This document shows, piece after piece, positions 54,402-63,419 of a stretch of DNA of 64,000 nt (positions are counted from its first letter, which is position 1; each line of letters starts with the position of its first letter). The stretch lies in NCBI GenBank assembly GCA_021773075.1, contig JAJFKT010000030.1:62001-126000 (forward strand). Reading direction: 5' to 3'. The translations under genes were made by a program, and so were the position numbers. The notes under the pieces were generated by a model. That model had not been told where the DNA came from, searched no databases, and saw nothing but the letters and a program-made list of their open reading frames with translations. The stretch is from Woeseiaceae bacterium (GTDB lineage: Bacteria > Pseudomonadota > Gammaproteobacteria > Steroidobacterales > Woeseiaceae).

Positions 54402-55723
54402 TTCAGGTCGAGCGAGGGCAGGACCTTTTTCCTGTAGCCAATGTGCATACCGATGCCACGACTGGCCATGAAAATCAGGAAGGCGAACCATAGTCCGTCA
54501 TTGCCGAGGGGCAGCAACAGGTACCAGGCGGGTAGAAATACCATTAACGTGGAAAAAACCATGATGTTCCGCATATCACGTGCGCGTGTCGCGCCGACGT
54601 AGACGCCGTCGTATAGAAAGCACCAGACCGATACCAGAGGTGACGCGATCATCCAGGGCAAATAGCGGATCGCTGTTTCTCTGATATCCGGCAAGTCGGT
54701 CAATATCCTGATGATCGACGAACCGGCGACAATGTATACAAGAGTGAAGCCGAGCGCGAAAATTACCGACCACTTCAACGTCAGTCGCACCGCATGCAGC
54801 AAAGCATCTCGACGTTTCTCGCCGATTGCCTTTCCGACCATCGCCTCAGCCGCATGCGCCAGTCCATCAAGACCGAATGAAGTGAGGTATTGGAAGTTTA
54901 GTAACACGGCGTTGGCCGCGAGGACCTGGCTACCTAGCCGGGCGCTTTGCGCGGTCACAAAAAATAGCGTGAACATGAGTGCCATCGTTCGAATAAAGAG
55001 GTTGGCATTGACCGAAAAGAACGCTCGATAAGCGGAATAGTTCGTCAGTCGACTCAGAGGCCAGCGTCCCGCGCGTTTCTTCAACGTCGCTATGACGAAG
55101 CCTGCGCCGACCAGGAATCCCGAGTACTCAGCAATGACCGAAGCCAGAGCAACGCCATCGACTTTCATACCGAGTACGACAACAAAGAACAGGTCGAGAG
55201 CGATGTTGACCAGGTTGATCGTGAGGAATATCAGAAATGGGATGCGGGCATTTTGCAGGCCGATAAACCATCCAACTAGTGCATAGTTCGCGAGCGTTCC
55301 CGGCGCGCTCCAAATGCGGATCGAAAAATATTCGCTCGCATATTTTTGCGTTTCGGCGTCGCCACCGAGCAAAGCAAGTGCAAGCTCACCGATTGGTATT
55401 TGCAGTGCGATGAGTGCCAGCGCGATCAAGAGGCCAACAATCAGGGCCTGCCCGAGAGACGCACGTAGACCGTCGTTGTCGTTCGCGCCGAAACTTTGCG
55501 CGGCGATTCCGGTTGTGCCCATGCGCAGGAAATTCATGCCCATATAGATGAACGTGAATATCGCGGCCCCGATCGCAACGGCACCAAGATACGCCGAATT
55601 TTCAAGGTGCCCGGTCACGCCAGTATCGACCATGCCGAGAAGCGGCACCGATACATTGGACAGAATCATGGGTGCGGCGATGCGCCACATGTCCTTGTCT
55701 TGCGGTAAGCGTGAAGCGCTCAA
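54398..55723 (-). CDS. MATE-family transporter, DinF-like
   Basis: 441 residues with twelve helices; RIAAPMILSNVSVPLLGMVDTGVTGHLENSAYLGAVAIG matches DinF-type proteins. The start is TTG at 55723, 10 bases after the acyl-CoA dehydrogenase stop; an ATG at about residue 12 (MWRIAAPM) is an alternative. No lexA-like site is seen upstream. It is the third MATE gene in 20 kb. Confidence 0.88.
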   Translation of the reverse strand: MSASRLPQDKDMWRIAAPMILSNVSVPLLGMVDTGVTGHLENSAYLGAVAIGAAIFTFIYMGMNFLRMGTTGIAAQSFGANDNDGLRASLGQALIVGLLIALALIALQIPIGELALALLGGDAETQKYASEYFSIRIWSAPGTLANYALVGWFIGLQNARIPFLIFLTINLVNIALDLFFVVVLGMKVDGVALASVIAEYSGFLVGAGFVIATLKKRAGRWPLSRLTNYSAYRAFFSVNANLFIRTMALMFTLFFVTAQSARLGSQVLAANAVLLNFQYLTSFGLDGLAHAAEAMVGKAIGEKRRDALLHAVRLTLKWSVIFALGFTLVYIVAGSSIIRILTDLPDIRETAIRYLPWMIASPLVSVWCFLYDGVYVGATRARDMRNIMVFSTLMVFLPAWYLLLPLGNDGLWFAFLIFMASRGIGMHIGYRKKVLPSLDLN

Positions 55724-55733
55724 CGTTGCAGCT

Positions 55734-56900
55734 TCAGAACGCGTTTACCCCAGTCAGTTCTTTGCCGACAACAAGCTGATGTACAGTTTCTGTACCTTCG
55801 TACGTGATCACGCTTTCCAGATTCAGCATGTGGCGAATCGGAACATACTCTGCGCTTATACCCGCTCCACCGAGAATATCGCGGGCGTCGCGCGCGATGT
55901 CGATCGCCGCACGACAGTTGTTCCACTTCGCGAGTGAAACCTGCGTGGGACTCAACTGGCCGTTGTCCTTGATTCGACCGAGGCGCAGAGAGAGGAGCTG
56001 CGCCATTGTGATTTGGCGGCTCATTTCTGCCAGACGCATTTGTATCGCCTGGGTATTCGCGATTGGCCGCCCAAATAACACTCTGTCTTGTGAGTAATTC
56101 AGCACCTCATCCAGGCAAGCTTGCGCAGCACCAATTACACCCCAACTGATTCCGTAGCGTGCTTGAGTCAAACAACTCAAAGGGCCCTTCAAACTCGATA
56201 CCCCCGGCAGGACGTTCGCTTCCGGAATGCGCACATTGTCAAAGAACAGAGCGCCAGTCACGGATGCGCGGAGAGAGAATTTGTTCTCAATTTCCTGAGT
56301 GTCAAATCCCGGCATATCTTTTTCAACGATAAAGCCTTTGACGCCGTCTTCGGTCTTCGCCCAGACTACGGCGGCATCCGCGATAGTGGCATTGGTGATC
56401 CACATCTTTGCGCCGTTGAGTATCCAGTCGTCGCCGTCGCGCTTGGCGTGGGTTTTCATATTGCTTGGATCGGAGCCACCGTGTGGTTCCGTGAGGCCAA
56501 AGCAACCGACGGCCTCGCCGCGCGCCATCGCGGGTAGCCAGCGCTGTTTTTGTTCTTCCGAGCCGTAGGCATGGATTGGGAACATTACGAGGCTGCTTTG
56601 TACGGACACGAAACTGCGAAGTCCGCTATCACCGCGCTCAAGTTCCTGACAGATCAGGCCGTAACTGACGCTGTTCAATCCGGCGCAATCGTAGCCGTCA
56701 ATCGAGCTGCCGAGCAGGCCCAGTTCGGCGGCCTCACCGATCAGATGGCGCGGGAATTCATGTTTTTCGAACGCATCGCGCATGAGGGGAATGACTTTCT
56801 CATCGACAAAGCGTCCAACGCTGTCTTTGACCAAGACTTCGTCTTCGGAGAATTCGGAACGGACATCGTAGAGGTCCATTGGATCGAGTTTGCTGCTCAC
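55734..56900 (-). CDS. Acyl-CoA dehydrogenase, glutaryl-CoA dehydrogenase-like
   Basis: 388 residues of the FAD-dependent acyl-CoA dehydrogenase fold. SLVMFPIHAYGSEEQKQRWLP, GCFGLTEPHGGSDPSNM and the C-terminal Glu in YEGTETVHQLVVGKELTG are the pattern of glutaryl-CoA dehydrogenases, which oxidise and decarboxylate glutaryl-CoA to crotonyl-CoA in lysine and aromatic breakdown. The GTG start is preceded by AGGAAG. The DinF-like gene follows 10 bases later. Confidence 0.88.
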   Translation of the reverse strand: MSSKLDPMDLYDVRSEFSEDEVLVKDSVGRFVDEKVIPLMRDAFEKHEFPRHLIGEAAELGLLGSSIDGYDCAGLNSVSYGLICQELERGDSGLRSFVSVQSSLVMFPIHAYGSEEQKQRWLPAMARGEAVGCFGLTEPHGGSDPSNMKTHAKRDGDDWILNGAKMWITNATIADAAVVWAKTEDGVKGFIVEKDMPGFDTQEIENKFSLRASVTGALFFDNVRIPEANVLPGVSSLKGPLSCLTQARYGISWGVIGAAQACLDEVLNYSQDRVLFGRPIANTQAIQMRLAEMSRQITMAQLLSLRLGRIKDNGQLSPTQVSLAKWNNCRAAIDIARDARDILGGAGISAEYVPIRHMLNLESVITYEGTETVHQLVVGKELTGVNAF

Positions 56901-56951
56901 GAGTTATCTTCCTGAGGTGGTATCGCTATTCGGGGCGTCGATTCTATATGA

Positions 56952-57413
56952 CTAGACGGGTATTCCGAAACGCCTGTATAGGACAGAGAGCAGCCAGGCG
57001 GGAGCGATCATAATCAGCTGGAAGTCCTGTACGATCGCTCGGAGCCTGTTGCCGCGACCCAGCACCAGTCCGACAGTGCCGGCAGCGGCCAGACCGGACG
57101 ATACGGCTAACGGGGAGTACCCGGAGCCTGCCAGCCACATATGGATCGATGCAAGCCCCAATAGAAATGGCAACAAGCCGATAGCAAGAGACAGGGAAAT
57201 AATGAAGTAGTAAATCGCCGTGACCATAATAAATGCGCTGCCCCAGTTGAGTAGCGGCGATATCTCGTAGAATTCAGCCGGAACCGGGAGCGTCCAGAGT
57301 AGCCCGGTAATACCGGTTACGATCATTGGCACGGCGGCCCAAAAGACGAGCGGGTTGCGAAGACTCTCGTGCGCTTCTCCATATCGAATCAACCAGTTAT
57401 CGATGTCAGTCAC
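56952..57413 (-). CDS. DUF962 (Mpo1-like) membrane protein
   Basis: 153 residues with four membrane helices. The start (MTDIDNWLIRYGEAHESLRNPLVFWAAVPMIV) and the end (IVQDFQLIMIAPAWLLSVLYRRFG) follow the DUF962 pattern of fungal Mpo1, a 2-hydroxy-fatty-acid dioxygenase. Typical members read HxxxxN...HW in the first part; here the second His is replaced by Phe (LVFW). So the metal site may be incomplete. The start is GTG. Assignment is moderate. Confidence 0.5.
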   Translation of the reverse strand: MTDIDNWLIRYGEAHESLRNPLVFWAAVPMIVTGITGLLWTLPVPAEFYEISPLLNWGSAFIMVTAIYYFIISLSLAIGLLPFLLGLASIHMWLAGSGYSPLAVSSGLAAAGTVGLVLGRGNRLRAIVQDFQLIMIAPAWLLSVLYRRFGIPV

Positions 57414-57588
57414 AATGCGCTCTCACGGGATCGGCTGCTTATTCTACATGCCGAGCGGCCGCCTGTGACGTAGTCCTCATAATGGCAAAAATATGTGACT
57501 TATCCGGACATAAAAGCGTCAATTAAGTCTGTGTTCAGGTACAGGGCGGCTACAATGCACCCGTACATACTGCAAGCTATGGGGAAAG

Positions 57589-58269
57589 ATGATGAAAATC
57601 AGGTCTCAAAAATTAATACTCGCATTGGCGGTAACAACCGTTTTTGTGAGCGGTTGTAAGACGCTTGACGCCTATACGCGTGAAGAGAAGACGAGTTCGG
57701 CTACAAAGGGCGCTCTGATTGGCGCCGCTGCCGGTGCTGTTGTTGGTTTGATCTCTGGTGACGATGCCGTTGAGCGGCGTCAGCATGCACTGATCGGTGC
57801 TGGCATTGGTGCGCTGGCGGGTGGCACGATTGGCTACTATCAGGATAAGCAGGAAGCTGCTTTGCGCGCCGAGCTTGAAGGTACCGGTGTTAGCGTTGTT
57901 CGAAACGGTGACAACATCACTCTGAATATGCCGGGTAACGTAACGTTTGCTACGGATAGCTCGGACTTAAGCCCTGCATTTTTCAATGTGCTGAATTCGG
58001 TCGGCAAAGTGCTCGCTGAGTATGAGCAGACTGTTGTCGAAGTTGCCGGACATACGGACAGCACAGGTAGTGACTCTTACAATCAGGGATTGTCCGAGCG
58101 TCGTGCCAATTCGGTATCAACCTATCTCAGAGGACAGGGCGTGATTGACCAGCGCCTGATTACGCTCGGAATGGGCGAAGCGCGTCCCGTAGCTGATAAC
58201 AGCTCAACGTCAGGACGTCAGGCGAATCGCCGCGTAGAGATTACGATGGTGCCGCTTACAGCGGGATAA
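57589..58269 (+). CDS. OmpA-family outer-membrane lipoprotein (YiaD-like)
   Basis: 226 residues. Signal with lipobox (VFVSGC), then a Gly-rich glycine-zipper segment (ALIGAAAGAVVGLISGD ... ALIGAGIGALAGGTIG, about 41-80), then an OmpA-C peptidoglycan-binding domain (VTFATDSSDLSPAFFNVLNSV ... VVEVAGHTDSTGSDSYNQGLSERRANSVSTYLRGQGV ... GMGEARPVADN). It anchors the outer membrane to peptidoglycan. A strong terminator follows at 58290. Confidence 0.95.
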   Translation: MMKIRSQKLILALAVTTVFVSGCKTLDAYTREEKTSSATKGALIGAAAGAVVGLISGDDAVERRQHALIGAGIGALAGGTIGYYQDKQEAALRAELEGTGVSVVRNGDNITLNMPGNVTFATDSSDLSPAFFNVLNSVGKVLAEYEQTVVEVAGHTDSTGSDSYNQGLSERRANSVSTYLRGQGVIDQRLITLGMGEARPVADNSSTSGRQANRRVEITMVPLTAG

Positions 58270-58289
58270 TATTTCGCAGTATCAAAGAT

Positions 58290-58323
58290 ACGCGGCGGCC
58301 AGGGATGGCTCGCCGCGTTTTTT
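58290..58323 (+). terminator. Rho-independent terminator after the OmpA-family gene
   Basis: ACGCGGCG / CGCCGCGT 8-bp stem, extended by GCC/GGC, followed by six Ts. It lies 20 bases after the stop. Confidence 0.88.
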
Positions 58324-58368
58324 GTGGCACTCTGCAGATCTGCCCCAACAAAAGAATAAGGGCATCGA

Positions 58369-58686
58369 ATGGGCGAATTCTACAAAAAAAGCGACGACGG
58401 AAGCTGGATCGAGGTCACAGGCTTCGTGAGACGTCTGCTGACGGACGACGACGAGGGCTCCCGACACCAGCGATTCATTATCGATATCGGTGACCGACGG
58501 ACGCTGCTAATCGCACACAACATAGGTCTCGCTAAACGCGTGCCTATCGGCATGGGTGACCGTGTACATGTCCGCGGCATGTATGAATGGAACGATCTGG
58601 GTGGGCTGGTGCACTGGACACACCACGATCCACACGGCATTGAGGATGGTGGCTACGTTCGGTATCGGGCCAAGGTATACGAATAG
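58369..58686 (+). CDS. DUF3465 family protein
   Basis: 105 residues, an OB-like small protein. It shows the family pattern GFVRRLLTDDDEGSRHQRFII, LLIAHNIGLAKRVP, GDRVHVRGMYEWNDLGGLVHWTHHDP. The HWTHHDP block may bind metal. No activity is known to me. It is convergent with rpoH, 4 bases between the stops. Confidence 0.88.
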   Translation: MGEFYKKSDDGSWIEVTGFVRRLLTDDDEGSRHQRFIIDIGDRRTLLIAHNIGLAKRVPIGMGDRVHVRGMYEWNDLGGLVHWTHHDPHGIEDGGYVRYRAKVYE

Positions 58687-58690
58687 CGGT

Positions 58691-59554
58691 CTAAATCGCC
58701 ATTGCGTTGCGAAGCTTCTTAATGGCGTTGACTTCAAGTTGGCGAATACGTTCTGCCGAAATGCTGTATTCAGCGGCAAGCTCGTGCAGCGTCATCTTGT
58801 CGTCAGTGAGCCAGCGTTCTTCGAGAATACGGCGGCTGCGATCGTCAAGAATGTTCAATGCCGCGTGCATGCGTGTCGTCGCATCTTCGTTGAAGTCTGC
58901 CTTCTCGACCTGTTTTGCTGGATCAGCATCCGGGCTGGGAAGGTACGCGGCTGGCGTGAAGTTACGTTCATCATCCATGTCCGGCGTTGGGTCGAATATC
59001 GCGTCGCGAGAATGCAGTCGTTTCTCCATCTCGGTGACTTCAGCCGGTTTTACGCCGAGGTCTTTTGCGACCGCTTTGGTTTCGGCATCGGTCAGCCAGG
59101 CCAGCGTTTTCTTCTTCTTTCGCAGATTGAAGAAAAGCTTGCGTTGTGCTTTTGTGGTCGCGACCTTGACGATGCGCCAGTTCTTAAGCACAAACTCATG
59201 TATTTCGGCACGAATCCAGTGCACGGCAAATGAGACCAGTCGGACTCCGTAGTCCGGGTCAAAGCGCTTGACGGCCTTCATGAGTCCGACGTTGCCTTCC
59301 TGGATCAGGTCGTTAAGTGGCAGTCCATAGCCGGTGTAGCCCTTGGCAATATGTACAACGAATCTGAGGTGGGCCATAACCAAATCGCGAGCGGCATCCA
59401 GATCTTCGTCCGCGATCAGACGTCGCGCGAGTGCCTGCTCATCTTCTTTGCTGAGAACAGAAATGCCGCCGACAGCCTGGATATAGCCATCAAGGCTACC
59501 TACCGGTCCTGCCAGTACTAGGTCGTGGTTCGATTTCAGAACAGCGGTTGTCAT
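58691..59554 (-). CDS. rpoH: Heat-shock sigma factor RpoH (sigma-32)
   Basis: 287 residues. Regions 1.2-2 (VMAHLRFVVHIAKGYTGYGLPLNDLIQEGNVGLMKAVKRFDP), the RpoH box (QRKLFFNLRKKKK) and regions 3-4 (DDRSRRILEERWLTDDKMTLHELAAEYSISAERIRQLEVNAIKKLR) are all present. Start ATG with GGAGGT six bases upstream. A perfect CIRCE element lies 29 bases upstream of the start, so HrcA probably represses it. It lies downstream of ftsX, as in many proteobacteria. Confidence 0.98.
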   Translation of the reverse strand: MTTAVLKSNHDLVLAGPVGSLDGYIQAVGGISVLSKEDEQALARRLIADEDLDAARDLVMAHLRFVVHIAKGYTGYGLPLNDLIQEGNVGLMKAVKRFDPDYGVRLVSFAVHWIRAEIHEFVLKNWRIVKVATTKAQRKLFFNLRKKKKTLAWLTDAETKAVAKDLGVKPAEVTEMEKRLHSRDAIFDPTPDMDDERNFTPAAYLPSPDADPAKQVEKADFNEDATTRMHAALNILDDRSRRILEERWLTDDKMTLHELAAEYSISAERIRQLEVNAIKKLRNAMAI

Positions 59555-59582
59555 GTAATACCTCCGTTTGTGGCTGACAATT

Positions 59583-59609
59583 TTAGCACTCGGGAGGTTA
59601 GAGTGCTAA
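59583..59609 (-). promoter_or_regulatory. CIRCE operator (HrcA site) upstream of rpoH
   Basis: TTAGCACTC-N9-GAGTGCTAA: the exact consensus CIRCE inverted repeat with the canonical 9-base spacer, at 29 to 55 bases before the rpoH ATG. HrcA binds this site to repress heat-shock genes. Confidence 0.93.
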
Positions 59610-59706
59610 CAGCGCGCATTAGTTCCGTTGAACAAAAAGAGCTATTTCTATATAAAACAGCAATATAGGAGAATTTTGTTCATGCGTTATGTTTAATGGA
59701 ATTCGC

Positions 59707-60672
59707 TTATTTAGGCTCAATTCGACGCATATGACGCGCTGCCGTTACCCAGGAGGCCAACAAGCCAAGCAGGACGGCGGCCGCGAGCAACGCAGTGCTT
59801 TCAGTGAATCCCATCGTAGTGACAGTGATATTGCCCTGATACAAGCCAGCCAGGCGAGAAACCGGCCCCTCCAGCAAAAACAGCCCGTACTGGATCAACA
59901 GTAGAGCGAAGCTGCCACCGAACAGCCCATACCAGAAGCCGGTCCATAGGAACGGACGGCGTACAAAAGCATTGCTGGCACCGATAAGTTTGGTGACCTC
60001 GATTTCCTCGCGACGGTTCTCGATGTCGAGCCGAATCGTATTTCCAATGATAACAACGATAGCAATACTCAGGAGCGCGGCTCCGATAGCGATTGCCTGT
60101 CGCACGATATCCAGGATGGCATGGAAGCGTTGCACCCACGCAGTATCAACCTGCACGAGCTCGGTTTCCGGCAGACCGCTAAGGTCTTCGTGCAAGAGGC
60201 TTGTTATCGCACTCGTATTACCCGCACTTGGGCGCACAACAAGTGCGTGCGGCAAAGGATTTTTCCCCAGTTGGTCGAGCGCTACACCAAATCCGGATTG
60301 CGCCTTGAACTCCTGCAGCGCGGCGTCCGCTGTGACCAGCTCGACCGACTCAATATCAGCGCGCTGCCCAATTGCGCGCGCAAGGCCTTCAGCCTCGCTA
60401 ACGGTGAGTTCCGGCTTTAGATAAACCGAGAAGTCGAGCGCATTATCCCAACTGCCGCTGACCGACTGCGCGTTCTTTACGACGACGTTTATCGCCGCCG
60501 GAAGTGCCAACGTGACGCCGATAACGAGGATAATCATCAAGCTTGCGAACGGCTGTCGGACCAAACGCCCCAGCGAGCCAAGAGACGTACTCGCATGTTG
60601 CGTCAGCCAAATAGAAAAGGCCCCCGATGAGCGAACCGGGGCAACCGCATCAGCGTTTCGCGTTACTGCCAT
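59707..60672 (-). CDS. ftsX: Cell-division ABC transporter permease FtsX
   Basis: 321 residues from ATG 60672, whose AGGAGG lies 7 bases upstream; the longer track start is less likely. Four membrane helices with a large periplasmic domain between the first two (about 70-190), then the FtsX core (DIVRQAIAIGAALLSIAIVVIIGNTIRLDIENRREEIEVTKLIGAS). It controls peptidoglycan hydrolases at the septum with FtsE. Its start overlaps the ftsE stop by 10 bases. Confidence 0.95.
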   Translation of the reverse strand: MAVTRNADAVAPVRSSGAFSIWLTQHASTSLGSLGRLVRQPFASLMIILVIGVTLALPAAINVVVKNAQSVSGSWDNALDFSVYLKPELTVSEAEGLARAIGQRADIESVELVTADAALQEFKAQSGFGVALDQLGKNPLPHALVVRPSAGNTSAITSLLHEDLSGLPETELVQVDTAWVQRFHAILDIVRQAIAIGAALLSIAIVVIIGNTIRLDIENRREEIEVTKLIGASNAFVRRPFLWTGFWYGLFGGSFALLLIQYGLFLLEGPVSRLAGLYQGNITVTTMGFTESTALLAAAVLLGLLASWVTAARHMRRIEPK

Positions 60673-61334
60673 GGATCCGCCTCCTGTAGAAGCCGACCTT
60701 CTTCCAGCGCAATGCGTCGGCAACCCAGTCGATCGATCAGTGAAATGTCGTGACTCGCGATCAGCAATGTCACACCGACCTCATTAAAGCGCCGAAAAAT
60801 ACGCATAACTTCAAGCGAGAGATCGGGGTCGAGGTTTCCCGTGGGCTCATCCGCGATCAATAATTTTGGTCGAGTAACGATTGCGCGGGCAATACCGACC
60901 CGCTGCTGTTCACCGGCCGACAGCGTTTGTGGACTTCGTTTTTCCTTGTGCAGCAAGCTCACCTGATCGAGCGCGGCTCGTACCCGGCGCCCGGCATCGC
61001 GATGACTGACGCCAGCAATAATCAGAGGCAAAGCCACGTTGTCAAAGACCGTCCTGTCGGACAAGAGCTTATGATCCTGAAACACCATGCCGATCTGGCG
61101 GCGATAGGCAGGGATTTTGCGCCTTTTTACGCGCTGTGTATTTTGATTATCGACCAGAACCTGTCCGCCGCTTGGCCGTTCAATGAGGGCGATCAACCGC
61201 AGCAGGGTGCTCTTACCCGCACCTGAGTGGCCAGTTACGAATACCATCTCGCCTTTCTCGATATGAAGGCTGAGGCCGGATAGCGCCTCCTGTCCGCCGG
61301 GATATCGTTTGCTGAGATTTTCGAGCCGGATCAT
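60663..61334 (-). CDS. ftsE: Cell-division ATP-binding protein FtsE
   Basis: 223 residues, ABC ATPase. Walker A GHSGAGKSTLLRL, signature LSAGEQQRVGIARAI, Walker B LLIADEPTGNLD, and the switch His in LLIASHDISL. It energises FtsX. It lies 5 bases after ftsY. Confidence 0.98.
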   Translation of the reverse strand: MIRLENLSKRYPGGQEALSGLSLHIEKGEMVFVTGHSGAGKSTLLRLIALIERPSGGQVLVDNQNTQRVKRRKIPAYRRQIGMVFQDHKLLSDRTVFDNVALPLIIAGVSHRDAGRRVRAALDQVSLLHKEKRSPQTLSAGEQQRVGIARAIVTRPKLLIADEPTGNLDPDLSLEVMRIFRRFNEVGVTLLIASHDISLIDRLGCRRIALEEGRLLQEADPWQ

Positions 61335-61339
61335 CCGAA

Positions 61340-62302
61340 TTAATTATCCCTGTTACCAGACGCGAGCAGCGCGTCAACGAACTCACTGGCACGAAAAGTC
61401 TGCATGTCTTCAACGGATTCGCCGATACCGATAAAGCGCACCGGAACTCGCAGGCGATTGGCAATAGCGAACAGAATGCCACCCTTAGCGCCACCGTCCA
61501 ACTTTGTCACCGTGATCCCTGTCAGTCCAAGCGCCTCATGAAACTTCTCCGCCTGAACGAGTGCATTCTGGCCCTGGCTCGAATCCAGTACCAGCATCAC
61601 TTCATGCGGTGCGTTTTCGTCATGACGGCTAACGACGCGTTGCATCTTCTTAAGTTCATCCATTAGACCCGCCTGATTCTGTAGTCGACCCGCAGTGTCG
61701 GCGAGCAAGACGTCAATGCCGCGAGCATTGGCGGCCTGCCAGGCGTCGAAAATCACAGCGGCCGGGTCCGCACCTGATTGCTGCGCAATTACCGGCACCT
61801 CGTTTCGTTCGCCCCAAGCCTGAAGTTGCTCAACGGCTGCTGCGCGAAACGTATCGCCTGCGGCCAACATAACCGAATAGCCGCTATCCTGTAGGTGTTT
61901 GGCGAGCTTGCCAATCGTGGTCGTCTTTCCTGCGCCGTTTACGCCGACCATGAAAATAACAAAGGGTCCATCAGGCTTCTCGATCGCAAGTGGCTTTTCG
62001 GCCGGCTCGAGTATTTTCAGGAGCGAATTACGCAGGCCATTCTGCAGTGCCTCTATATCGTGGAGCTCGTTGCGTGCCAGGCTGTGCCTAAGGTCCGAAA
62101 TTATTTGTTCGGTCGTGTCGATACCGACATCTGCCATGACCAGCAGCGACTCCAGATCCTCAAGCACGGCCTCATCAATCTTGCCACCGGGAACCAGGTT
62201 TGCGAGGTCGTATGTGAGCCAGTTGTCGCCCTTATTGATGCGCGCGCGGAGACGTTTGAGGAAACCTTCTCGCTTCTCGGGCTTTTCTTTTTTTCCAAAC
62301 AT
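61340..62302 (-). CDS. ftsY: Signal recognition particle receptor FtsY, short form
   Basis: 320 residues from ATG 62302. The N-domain (about 1-95) is followed by the GTPase G-domain with GVNGAGKTTTIGKLAKHL, DTFRAAAVEQL, LADTAGR and TKLDGGAKGG. It lacks the long acidic A-domain of the 497-residue E. coli protein. It receives SRP-ribosome complexes at the membrane. The start is only 19 bases from the divergent rsmD start. Confidence 0.97.
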   Translation of the reverse strand: MFGKKEKPEKREGFLKRLRARINKGDNWLTYDLANLVPGGKIDEAVLEDLESLLVMADVGIDTTEQIISDLRHSLARNELHDIEALQNGLRNSLLKILEPAEKPLAIEKPDGPFVIFMVGVNGAGKTTTIGKLAKHLQDSGYSVMLAAGDTFRAAAVEQLQAWGERNEVPVIAQQSGADPAAVIFDAWQAANARGIDVLLADTAGRLQNQAGLMDELKKMQRVVSRHDENAPHEVMLVLDSSQGQNALVQAEKFHEALGLTGITVTKLDGGAKGGILFAIANRLRVPVRFIGIGESVEDMQTFRASEFVDALLASGNRDN

Positions 62303-62321
62303 CGTTATACGTTCACAGGAT

Positions 62322-62915
62322 ATGGTCAGTCGTAAATCAGCAGACAAGAAAAAGTCCCAATCGGGACAGCTGCGTATTGTAGCGGGAAACTGGCGTAGCC
62401 GCCTTTTAGAGATTGCGGAAGTTCCAGGGCTGCGACCGACACCCGAGCGCATTCGAGAAACGCTATTCAACTGGCTGACGCCCGATATCCATGCTGCGAG
62501 ATGCCTGGATTTGTGTGCGGGAACGGGCGCGCTTGGGATCGAGGCACTGTCCAGAGGAGCGCGCCGTGCAGTCTTCATTGAAAAATCAGCAATCGCGGCC
62601 AAGACATTGCAGAGCAATCTTGAGGCGCTCGATGCGAACAACGCGACTGTGCTGAAGATGGACGCAACGAAGTATCTTGCCGAATCAGAACCGGAGCAAT
62701 TCGATATCGTGTTCCTCGACCCACCGTTCGCTGCCGAACTGCACGGCGAATTGTGTAGACTACTGACAGATCGGGATTGGCTGGCCAGGCGCGCGCGAGT
62801 CTACGTCGAGATGGGTAAAGGTCAGTCCGAATCCTGTATCCCGGAACAATGGCAGGTGCTAAGAAACAAAACGGCTGGCAATGTTCGCTATTTGCTCGCG
62901 ATAACAAACGACTAA
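62322..62915 (+). CDS. rsmD: 16S rRNA (guanine966-N2) methyltransferase RsmD
   Basis: 197 residues from ATG 62322 with CAGGA upstream. SAM motif LDLCAGTGALGIEALSRGA and the catalytic DPPF in IVFLDPPFA. The RNA-contact segment RETLFNWL is present. The long track ORF (from 61899) overlaps ftsY and is not real. coaD follows 15 bases later. Confidence 0.96.
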   Translation: MVSRKSADKKKSQSGQLRIVAGNWRSRLLEIAEVPGLRPTPERIRETLFNWLTPDIHAARCLDLCAGTGALGIEALSRGARRAVFIEKSAIAAKTLQSNLEALDANNATVLKMDATKYLAESEPEQFDIVFLDPPFAAELHGELCRLLTDRDWLARRARVYVEMGKGQSESCIPEQWQVLRNKTAGNVRYLLAITND

Positions 62916-62930
62916 GGAGAGGTCCGCTAA

Positions 62931-63419
62931 ATGACAGTCTCAGCGATGTACCCGGGTACCTTCGACCCGATCACACTTGGACATGAAGACTTCGTGCGGC
63001 GCGCTGCAAAGCTTTACGACAAAGTCGTTGTCGCTGTTGCAGCGAATACAGGCACAAAAAAGACAATGTTCTCGTTTGAGGAAAGAGTTGATCTTGCGCA
63101 GCAGACGCTGGCGAAGATCGACAATGTTGAGGTTGCCGGATATGAGGGGCTCACGATCGACTTCGCACACGACAATAACCTGGCCGTCATAGTCAGGGGA
63201 CTACGTGCGGTATCCGACTTTGAGTACGAATTTCAACTGGCGAGCATGAATCGGCACCTGACTCAGGACGTCGAAACCGCCTTTCTGACGCCGACGGACA
63301 AATTCACATTCATCTCTTCGACGCTGGTCCGGGAGGTCGCCTCGCTTGGCGGTGATGTCACCGAGTTCGTGTCACCGCATGTAAAAGAGGCTTTGCTCGC
63401 GAAGGTTGGCCGCGACTAA
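62931..63419 (+). CDS. coaD: Phosphopantetheine adenylyltransferase
   Basis: 162 residues. Adenylylates 4'-phosphopantetheine, the penultimate step of CoA synthesis. The nucleotidyltransferase signature GTFDPITLGHEDFVRRA holds the TxxH site, and ISSTLVREVASLGGDV is the C-terminal motif. AAGGAGAGG lies upstream of the ATG. The stop codon abuts mutM. Confidence 0.98.
   Translation: MTVSAMYPGTFDPITLGHEDFVRRAAKLYDKVVVAVAANTGTKKTMFSFEERVDLAQQTLAKIDNVEVAGYEGLTIDFAHDNNLAVIVRGLRAVSDFEYEFQLASMNRHLTQDVETAFLTPTDKFTFISSTLVREVASLGGDVTEFVSPHVKEALLAKVGRD

Noticed and set aside
57532-57556. Promoter before the OmpA-family gene (TGTTCA ... TACAAT)
   Set aside because: The spacer is only 13 bases, so I do not call it.
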